DNA from: Mesorhabditis belari
Taxonomy: Eukaryota > Nematoda > Chromadorea > Rhabditida > Rhabditidae
Assembly: GCA_958450365.1 (NCBI GenBank)
Contig: CAUEEP010000914.1
Location: 744,001 to 808,000 of the forward strand
Direction of reading: 5' to 3'
Length of the DNA: 64,000 nucleotides
Both the position numbers and the translations under genes were made by a program. The notes under the pieces are model-generated. The model was not told the origin of the DNA and did no database searches. It saw only the letters and a program-made list of their open reading frames with translations. Every line of letters begins with the position of its first letter. Position 1 is the stretch's first letter. Positions 59,801-64,000 of this stretch are shown here, piece after piece.

Positions 59801-62800
59801 TAAATACATATAATCATCAGGTTTCATCAAGAAGAACTCCTTTCTTTCATCATCGCTTGCACCCTCGAGAAGATAGTAGAAAACGTGGTAGTTTCTAAAG
59901 AAAACTGGATACTTAATTCATAAACTTGGTTACGGCTGATATACGCCGCCTTATATACGCCGTCTTATATACGCGGTCTTATATCCGCTGTCTTATATCC
60001 GCCGTCTTATATCCGCTGTCTTATATCCGCTGTCTTATATCCGCTGTCTTATATCCGCTGTCTTATATACGCCGTCTTATATACGTCTTTTAAAGATATG
60101 CGCCTTTTAATTAATTTGGTGGCCGTTTCCCTTCAAACCGTTGAACCGTTGAGCCGTTGTTTAGCATACCATTGTTTTCAAGTGCTTTACACAGTGATTT
60201 AGTATGCTTTAGTACTATCACCGTACATAGTACTATATACAGTCGACGCCTTATATACGCTGCTTCATATATGCCGCCTTATATATGCTGCTTCATATAT
60301 GCCGCCTTATATACGCTGCTTTATATACGCAGCCTTGTATACGCCGCCTTATATACGCAGCCTTGTATACGCCGCCTTATATACACTACTTCATATCCGC
60401 CGTCTTATCTACGCCGTCTTATATACGCCTTTTAAAGATATCAGCTGAGTTCAAGTTATTTGTTATATCAACCAAATCGTTGTATCAAGCCTACCTGAGC
60501 CCAAACCTGAGCCTGAGTCTCTAAAGCCGACCGTAATCCTACCAATTGATAGGATTACGGTAGGCTTACTTTGTAGGCTTTGTAGATCGTAAACTAGACT
60601 CGTTCTTTATCTATTTTCTTCTTAAGCTCTTAAATTTTCTTTCCTATCGTTAAATAAGGGAAACTTTAAAATTCAAGTGCACTTAGCTCTTCTCTGAGCT
60701 CACAAAACATCAAATGAACGAATCTAATGCGTTAGAAAAGGTAGGTTTACAATTTTTGGCGCACAAAGTACAATCAAAGTTTTATCCCAGTTTATGCGGT
60801 GTTTTAAAGTTTCAATTTTTCTTTTTTTTCTTTTAAAATTCTTTAGTTGATTTCAAGTGTTGGTGGGGGTGGAAAAAGAGAAAAAAAAACAGAAAAAAAG
60901 AGAAATCTCAAGTACTTTTTGCACTATTTGATCGTCAAATTCTCTTTTTTTTTAAATTTTATTTCATTTTCTCATCTTATCCAATCGATCTCATCACATC
61001 AAATCGTTTAAACAAACAAAAAAAGGAAAGGAAAGGAAAGGAAAGGACAGAACTATCAAGGAAAAGCTTCTGGAAAACAAAATTTCCTCAACTACTAAAG
61101 AAAATGAATATCTTCAATCGATTCACCGATCCCGAAAATCCCAGGGTACAAATTTACAGCTGAATATCTTTTTTGGCCATTGGCCTTGAATGGAAATTGC
61201 AATGAAATGATTGGCGAAATGTTCTTTGTGCGGCCCCACAATCGCTCGCTTTCTGGCAACCCCGACTAGCATAAGGGCTTTCATTTTCGAGCGAAAAGGA
61301 CGAAAAGGACCGGGAGGAAATGGCATTTACTTCGTCAGTATGCCCAAATTTTTGTGATCTTGGCTTAAATGGTTTGAATGGCTTAAGTTCTCGCCTTAAA
61401 TGTTGCCATATTTTGAAGATGACTCGGTCTAGACTAAACTTATTTGGATTTGATGGACAGCCTTATTCCTTCACCTTCTGATTACTTATTCCTAGTGATA
61501 AGCAATGATTTGGCCAACAAATGGCTTAAGTTCTCGCCTTAAATGCTGCCATGTTTCGAAGATGACTGATTCTAAACTAAATTTATTTGGATGGAAGGTG
61601 ATGGACAGCCTTGTTCCTTCACCTTCTTATTCCTGACGATGAGCAATGATTTGGCCAACAAACGCTTTGAATTCGAAGATGATATCAAAAAATGGCTGAC
61701 AGATTGGTTTTGAATAAAAATTGAAGATTTTCTGTGATAAAGGCACGACTTCTACCAGTAAAATTGGCAAAAATCATACAAAATCTTTTGCATTAAAAGA
61801 TTTGTAGAGAAAAGGAATCAAATTTAGAGAGATAAGGAACCAAATTTAGAGAGATCAGAGAGATTCAGCCAAAACCAAGTCTGCTGCCGAATCGCATCGT
61901 TCTCTCTGTGCTGCTTTCGGAAATGGCAGTTCGTCTCTCAGGCAGTGCCAGACTTGGTTTCAACGATTCCGAGAAGGAGACGAGGCTTTGGAAGAAGAAG
62001 GAACCAAAAGACAAAAAAGAGGACCAAATTTGTAGAGAAAAGAAAAGCATCCGATCTTTTTCTATTTCCTTTACAATTGCACTAGAATCTGCTGCACTGT
62101 TGTCTGTATTTGGCTGGTGAAACGAATATTGGTTTGATTCAGATTGGCGATGAAATCTAACCTTTCCTAGTGAGAATTAAGGTTGAAACCGACTCGAAAA
62201 CTTGATTTTCTCTGATCTTTACTATCAATAGATTATCTAAACCTATAAACTGATAAAAACTCAATTGTAAGTACTCACCTTTCTCCAACAGCTTGCGAAA
62301 TAATCCGTGACTTCTCGAGTAGATAGATCTCCATGTTGGCTCTGAAACTTGTCAAGAGTCAAAAGAAGTTAACAGTCAAAAGAAGTTAACAATTTTTCAC
62401 ATTTCCTCACCCTGAAACCATTCCATTCTCTCGATAATTCACTTTAATGAATTTTCCGAAACGAGAGCTGTTGTTGTTTTGAACAGTGACCGCGTTACCG
62501 AAAGCCTGAAATTGAATGGTTTTAAAATGGTTTAAAATGACTTTAAAATGGTTTAAAATGGCTTAAAATGGTTTAAAATAGTTTAAAATAGTTTAAAATA
62601 GCTTTAAAAAGGCTCTTAAATGGTCTAAAATGGCTTTAAAACAGCTTTAAAATAGTTTAAAATGGTTTAAAATGGTTTAAAATGGTTTAAAATGGTTTAA
62701 AATGATTTAAAATGATTTAAAATGGTTTAAAATAGTTTAAAATGGTTTAAAATGGTTTAAAATAGTTTAAAATAGTTTAAAATGGTTTAAAATAGTTTAA

Positions 62801-63252
62801 AATGGTTTAAAATAGCTTTAAAAAGGCTCTTAAATGGTCTAAAATGGCTTTAAAACAGCTTTAAAATGGTTTAAAATGGTTTAAAATAGTTTAAAATGGG
62901 TTTAAAATGGTTTAAAATGATTTTAAATGGTTTAAAATGGTTTAAAATGGTTTAAAATGGCTTTAAAATAGTTTAAAATGGCTTTAAATTGTTTAAAATG
63001 GTTTAAAATGGCTTTAAAATAGTTTAAAATGGCTTTAAATTGTTTAAAATGGTTTCAAATGGTTTCAAATGGTTTAAAATGGTTTAAAATGGTTTAAAAT
63101 GGTTTAAAATGGTTTAAAACGATTCAATTTCTTGCCAACCTCTAGAACAGGTCCAGCTGAGAGCAGTGTTTGTTCCACAGAGCATCCAGTGGATCCCTTT
63201 TGAGACAATGTTGTGAGGTGATGCAGGAGGAAATTTGTTGACTCGGTTTTCC
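40197..63252 (-). CDS. hum-7: Class IX RhoGAP myosin (HUM-7), 51 exons, 5' end outside window
   Basis: I traced 51 exons with unbroken phase (4,901 nt; 1,632 residues). In-window order is: motor domain from just after the P-loop glycines ([12 protein letters not shown]), switch [11 protein letters not shown], switch II DIFGFE, converter, four IQ motifs, a charged linker, C1 domain 1, a helical linker, C1 domain 2, a RhoGAP domain and a short tail. This motor-IQ-C1-RhoGAP order is unique to class IX myosins, and HUM-7 is the C. elegans member. The expected activity is a single-headed actin motor that carries a Rho GTPase-activating domain. The RA domain and P-loop exons lie beyond 64000. Nearly every intron over 300 nt is filled by a different satellite. 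Exon limits are listed in the block entries. Confidence 0.93.
40385..40915. repeat. AAGGCTAATGT 10-11-bp satellite (last hum-7 intron)
   Basis: About fifty tandem AAGGCTAATGT, AAGGCTGATGT and AAGGCTGTAGT units. Confidence 0.95.
41100..41385. repeat. GAGCCAGTTCA 11-bp satellite (last hum-7 intron)
   Basis: About twenty-five tandem GAGCCAGTTCA units. It overlaps the alternative readthrough end of hum-7. Confidence 0.95.
41893..44725 (-). CDS. hum-7: hum-7 RhoGAP domain exons
   Basis: Exons 44672-44725, 44507-44580, 43991-44049, 43175-43303, 43005-43123, 42076-42177 and 41893-41997. The arginine finger is in EGLYRKSG. The conserved lysine is in [13 protein letters not shown] and the conserved asparagine in [14 protein letters not shown]. 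All catalytic and structural landmarks of a working RhoGAP are therefore present. It should stimulate GTP hydrolysis by Rho-family GTPases at actin structures. Five introns here contain different CTACCGTA- or AAGCTTCTC-type arrays. Confidence 0.93.
42258..42940. repeat. ACTACCGTAATCC/AACTACCGTAACC satellite with terminal hairpin
   Basis: About fifty units of 10-14 bp sharing the word ACCGTAA. At 42278-42350 a hairpin (TTGATTACGGTAGTTGCTT against AAGCAACTACCGTAATCAA) caps the array. In a RhoGAP intron. Confidence 0.95.
43530..43712. repeat. AGTACAGTAGCT/CC 12-bp satellite
   Basis: Fifteen AGTACAGTAGCT/AGTACAGTAGCC units in a RhoGAP intron. Confidence 0.95.
44095..44472. repeat. AAGCTTCTCAATCT 14-bp satellite
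   Basis: About twenty-six tandem AAGCTTCTCAATCT/AAGCTTCTCAATAC units in a RhoGAP intron. Confidence 0.95.
44861..45536 (-). CDS. hum-7: hum-7 C1 domain 2 exons
   Basis: Exons 45417-45536 and 44861-44926 give a complete C1: [20 protein letters not shown], then [20 protein letters not shown] and AC. Spacing is H-x12-C-x2-C-x12-C-x2-C-x4-H-x2-C-x7-C, the full consensus. This directly precedes RhoGAP, as in myosin IX of animals. Confidence 0.93.
44940..45170. repeat. AGCTACAGTAGTCTTTACAG satellite
   Basis: About ten 20-28-bp units with AGTCTAACT spacers, in the intron within C1 domain 2. Confidence 0.9.
45560..46160. repeat. CAGGTACAGTAGC satellite with higher-order units
   Basis: Short CAGGTACTGTAGC/CAGGTACAGTAGC repeats are organised into blocks bounded by AACTGGTAACTAGATTACTG, so a second, longer period is present. 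Confidence 0.9.
46239..47734 (-). CDS. hum-7: hum-7 inter-C1 linker exons
   Basis: Exons 47608-47734, 47420-47509, 46771-46866, 46666-46728, 46382-46498 and 46239-46277. An S/P-rich segment ([20 protein letters not shown], from the preceding exon, onward) leads into a helical block: [54 protein letters not shown] and [17 protein letters not shown]. It then ends in a basic stretch ([13 protein letters not shown]) before C1-2. The 46498 acceptor (CGCGAG) is non-consensus but required by phase. Confidence 0.85.
46895..47228. repeat. About 25/28-bp satellite CTACCGTAACCCTGAATCCC + CTCCAG
   Basis: Thirteen units; alternate units carry an extra [14 protein letters not shown] frame is open by periodicity only, on the strand opposite hum-7. 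Confidence 0.95.
47745..47830. repeat. AGCCAAAGCAT 11-bp repeat
   Basis: Eight tandem units ending at the donor of exon 47840-47960. Confidence 0.9.
47840..48135 (-). CDS. hum-7: hum-7 C1 domain 1 exons
   Basis: Exons 48026-48135 and 47840-47960 join at KCSRCK. Ligand spacing is H-x12-C-x2-C-x13-C-x2-C-x4-H-x2-C, from [17 protein letters not shown] to FHKECSSF. The final cysteine is one residue further away than the consensus. C1 domains bind zinc and sometimes diacylglycerol; atypical ones act in protein contacts. The loop here lacks the usual PTFC and QG residues, so I expect an atypical C1. Confidence 0.85.
48150..48278. repeat. TTTAGCTAGAGAGC 14-bp repeat
   Basis: About nine tandem units in a hum-7 intron. 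Another GACTAGCTTGC array (48485-48555) lies in the next intron. Confidence 0.9.
48377..50428 (-). CDS. hum-7: hum-7 linker exons between neck and first C1
   Basis: Exons 50323-50428, 50089-50183, 49737-49799, 49548-49695, 48601-48755 and 48377-48430. The region is low-complexity: acidic ([17 protein letters not shown]), then basic ([20 protein letters not shown]), then [17 protein letters not shown]. It has no fold that I recognise. The 48377-48430 exon has two possible donors (GTGCGA or GTCCGG) in the same phase; I chose the upstream one. Confidence 0.8.
48840..49470. repeat. TACAAGTCTACTGTACTG satellite and flanking CAGTACTA repeats
   Basis: TTAGCTTTAGAAT words (48840-48980) lead into about fifteen TGTACAAGTCTACTGTAC units (49030-49235). 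Two longer degenerate copies around ACCAGTACTACTGCAATCTT (49240-49470) follow. Confidence 0.85.
49805..50080. repeat. GGCTTCTTTAAA 12-bp satellite
   Basis: About twenty tandem GGCTTCTTTAAA/GTCTTTAAT units. The KPLKKPLK open frame is a repeat effect. Confidence 0.95.
50765..51285. mobile_element. MITE C copy 2, inverted relative to 11420 (hum-7 intron)
   Basis: It matches 11420-11970 in reverse, including the attached flank (GAACTTTATTCAACATAAAA, CAGACTCAACAATGGAGGAC) and the palindromic core. An outer inverted pair (GTCGTAGCCGATGGAGGATT at 50446 and its inverse near 50720) suggests it sits inside another foldback. Confidence 0.7.
51286..51535. repeat. LINE fragment and GCGGCCGC repeat, inverted partner of the 37.7-kb block
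   Basis: 51300-51320 and 51485-51535 carry TTCAATTCACCAATCCAATA-TCATCAATTTCC. This is the inverse of the LINE body near 37660-37690. 51340-51470 is the inverse of 37770-37880. It ends directly against the hum-7 exon 51561-51647 side. Confidence 0.65.
51561..52893 (-). CDS. hum-7: hum-7 converter and IQ neck exons
   Basis: Exons 52768-52893, 52637-52719, 51848-51997 and 51561-51647. The first two complete the head ([12 protein letters not shown], then [18 protein letters not shown]). The last two carry four IQ-type motifs for light-chain or calmodulin binding: around [47 protein letters not shown] and [16 protein letters not shown]. The 22 nt before the final donor are those copied at 37127-37177. 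Confidence 0.92.
51811..51836 (-). repeat. Interstitial telomeric repeat (TTAGGC)4
   Basis: Four perfect CTAAGC units, TTAGGC on the minus strand, 12 nt from a hum-7 IQ exon. Confidence 0.75.
52175..52300. repeat. GGAATGGCCAGAGCCAGT 18-bp repeat
   Basis: Six imperfect tandem copies in the hum-7 intron before the IQ exon 51848-51997. Confidence 0.8.
52985..53335. repeat. Degenerate (CCTAAG/CCTGAG/CCTGAA)n array, telomere-like
   Basis: About fifty hexamers of CCTAAG, CCTGAG and CCTGAA. They are close to the telomeric CCTAAG but with a 12-bp alternation. The PEPKPEPE and RLRLRFRL open frames on the two strands follow from the period. Confidence 0.9.
53448..53510 (-). pseudogene. tRNA-like sequence in a hum-7 intron
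   Basis: On the minus strand it has GGTATAGCTCATTGGATTCG (box A type) and TGATTCGAATCCCGGCGC (box B and 3' end). It resembles tRNAs such as Thr in the D-arm but lacks a paired acceptor 5' half. Confidence 0.45.
53740..63252 (-). CDS. hum-7: hum-7 motor-domain exons 1-20 (in-window numbering)
   Basis: Exons from 5' to 3': 63140-63252, 62411-62505, 62279-62341, 59795-59894, 59568-59627, 58571-58666, 58424-58525, 57805-57870, 57611-57731, 57334-57461, 57207-57284, 56300-56398, 56100-56186, 55706-55821, 55160-55233, 54939-55035, 54785-54899, 54024-54109, 53918-53984 and 53740-53850. Visible myosin landmarks are [78 protein letters not shown] and [20 protein letters not shown]. Exons 55160-54785 encode a basic, serine-rich insertion of roughly 100 residues between [11 protein letters not shown] and [16 protein letters not shown]. 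This position is loop 2, where class IX myosins carry their long actin-binding insert. Confidence 0.92.
54120..54598. repeat. CCCTACCGTAA/CCTACTGTAA 11-bp satellite
   Basis: About forty tandem CCCTACCGTAA, CCCTACCGTAG, CCTACTGTAA and CCCTACCATAA units; a 44-bp higher-order unit is visible at 54350-54560. Confidence 0.95.
55255..55555. repeat. GGAGCTACAGTAATCTACAG satellite
   Basis: About nine copies of a 27-bp unit made of GGAGCTACAGTAATCTACAG plus TAATCT, then GCCAGGCAATAGTTACAG variants. Confidence 0.95.
55568..55668. repeat. Hairpin, 28-bp arms
   Basis: CCTGGACATGACTTGTATGT and CTCTGAAG at the left are inverted as CTTCCAGAGACATACAAGTC and ATGTCCAAGG at the right, with a 34-nt loop. Confidence 0.8.
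55865..55998. repeat. AAAGCCTTC / AAACTGTAAGCCTTC repeat
   Basis: Mixed 9-bp and 15-bp units in a motor-domain intron. Confidence 0.9.
56405..57065. repeat. Two satellites: AGAGGTACAGTAATCC and CCCTAGCTACAGTAATCT
   Basis: 56405-56650 has about sixteen 16-bp units. 56755-57065 has about eighteen 18-bp units. Both share ACAGTAA. They lie in the same intron. Confidence 0.9.
57920..58315. repeat. CTACAGTACCCTAACAG 17/14-bp satellite
   Basis: About twenty-six units alternating CTACAGTACCCTAACAG and CTACAGTACCCTAG. Confidence 0.95.
58690..59110. repeat. Composite repeat F copy 1 (CGCCTTATATACG satellite with conserved ends)
   Basis: A leader (CACAGTGATTTAGTATGCTT, TACTATCACCGTACATAGTA) is followed by 13-15-bp CGCCTTATATACG units. 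A trailer follows (TTTTAAAGA, AACCGTTGAACCGTTGTTTA, GCATACCATTGTTTTCAAGT). The same leader and trailer recur in the neighbouring intron. Confidence 0.85.
59285..59450. repeat. CTTGAAACGATCTG 14-bp repeat
   Basis: About twelve tandem units in the same intron as composite repeat F copy 1. Confidence 0.95.
59935..60470. repeat. Composite repeat F copies 2 and 3
   Basis: 59935-60185 repeats the satellite and trailer of 58690-59110. The leader then starts again at 60187, followed by the satellite to 60430. These lie in a different hum-7 intron from copy 1, separated by two coding exons. Confidence 0.85.
60540..62278. other. hum-7 intron, mostly unique DNA
   Basis: A/T-rich with (GGAAA)n at 61025-61045. 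A diverged copy of the GCGGCCGC-type repeat sits at 61225-61290 (GTGCGGCCCCACAATCGCTC). A 150-nt direct repeat is at about 61380-61510 and 61520-61650 (CTCGCCTTAAATGYTGCCAT, GATGGACAGCCTT). No exon is supported. Confidence 0.5.
62515..63120. repeat. AAAATGGTTT 10-bp satellite
   Basis: About sixty AAAATGGTTT/AAAATAGTTT/AAAATGGCTTT units filling the hum-7 intron between the first two in-window exons. A longer block (GGCTCTTAAATGGTCTAAAA) occurs twice, showing higher-order duplication. Confidence 0.95.
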
Positions 63253-63334
63253 CTAGATTGTCCTTATTGAATTGACGACTATTATAGGTTATGCATTGAT
63301 ATTTCTAATTTCCATTTGATCAGCTAGGAAATTG

Positions 63335-63448
63335 AAATTGACATTGATATTGAGATTGAAATTGACATTGATATTGACATTGATATTGAGATTGACATTG
63401 AGATTGACATTGAGATTGAAATTGACATTGACATTGGAATTGACAGCT
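63335..63448. repeat. ATTGACATTGAT 6/12-bp repeat
   Basis: ATTGACATTGATATTGAG units in the hum-7 intron leading to the exons beyond the window. Confidence 0.95.
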
Positions 63449-63559
63449 GATGAAATTACGAGAATTATGAGAATGTCAAAAGCAAGAATCAATGACTATC
63501 TACTAGAAAAATCAATCTCAAAACTGATATTCAAGAAATGCTAAAGTCAAAGAGGCGGT

Positions 63560-63712
63560 CGACAGTGAAAACACGTGTTTTTCAATAGAAAATCTATCAA
63601 AACCTCTACGAAGAAATTGGCTGAATAAATTTCTCTGTAAATTTCGCTATATACTAAACGTTCTCTGCTCTATCCTTTATCTATTGATACAAAGATTGGT
63701 TTTTGTCGAAAT
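63560..63712. repeat. Dispersed repeat, inverted partner of 83-236
   Basis: AAATTGGCTGAATAAATTTC and TATCCTTTATCTATTGATAC align with the inverse of the left-edge copy. Confidence 0.6.
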
Positions 63713-63829
63713 CGCAGAATTAGGTCGTTGCTTTTCCTCGTTTTTTCAACTTAATATAATCTTAATACCTAACTGGATTATTAGCACGATATTACAGTTA
63801 GCTTGCAAATAGCTTTATAGATTGCTGAT

Positions 63830-64000
63830 CAAGATTAAGGACAAGATCGAGGCAGAGATCAAGGCCAAGATCAAGATCTAGATCAAGATCAAAGCCAAGA
63901 TCAAAGCCAAGAGCAAAGCCAAGAGCAAAGCCAGGATCAAAGCCAAGATCAAGGCCAAGATCAAGATCAAATCCAACATCAAAGCCAGGATGCAAGCCAG
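63830..64000. repeat. AAGATCAAAGCC 12-bp satellite, continues past window
   Basis: About fourteen AAGATCAAGGCC/AAGATCAAAGCC/AAGAGCAAAGCC units running off the right edge. Confidence 0.9.

Overview
The window looks like a rhabditid nematode chromosome. Splice acceptors are the nematode type (TTTTCAG, TTTNAG), exons are short (about 40-155 nt), and interstitial copies of the nematode telomere hexamer TTAGGC occur. Two genes have clear worm counterparts: a tailless/NHR-67 nuclear receptor and a class IX RhoGAP myosin, HUM-7. All gene models below were assembled by hand by matching reading phase across consensus introns. I ran no alignment or database search.

Layout, left to right. (1) 436-1721 (+): the 3' seven exons of an RSRC2-like nuclear RS/coiled-coil protein whose 5' end lies outside the window. 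(2) 1722-5070: intergenic, with a TIR element and two minisatellites. (3) 5071-10775 (+): a complete ten-exon zinc-finger gene of teashirt-like type. It has an RRKQ repressor motif at the start and a PxDL-type motif near the end. (4) 10776-23652: almost 13 kb of minisatellites, foldback elements, tRNA-like sequences, interstitial telomere repeats, one homopolymer stretch that looks like assembly error, and one exon-like ORF. (5) 23653-36457 (+): a complete fourteen-exon nhr-67 (tailless/TLX, NR2E) gene predicted at 440 residues. (6) 36458-40196: the convergent 3' intergenic space, with a truncated LINE 3' end, a 51-bp copy of a hum-7 exon/intron junction, and a foldback element filled with a 35-bp satellite. 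(7) 40197-63252 (-): 51 exons of hum-7 encoding 1,632 residues. They run from just after the P-loop glycines through the motor, IQ neck, two C1 domains and a RhoGAP domain to the C-terminus. The N-terminal exons are beyond 64000.

The four genes have unrelated jobs: RNA-processing associated protein, transcriptional repressor, transcription factor, and actin motor with Rho inactivation. I see no operon-like spacing. The strongest non-genic theme is that nearly every long intron carries its own private minisatellite. Many of these unrelated arrays share a TACMGTA core, and several foldback elements have been opened up by internal satellites or tRNA-like cargo.
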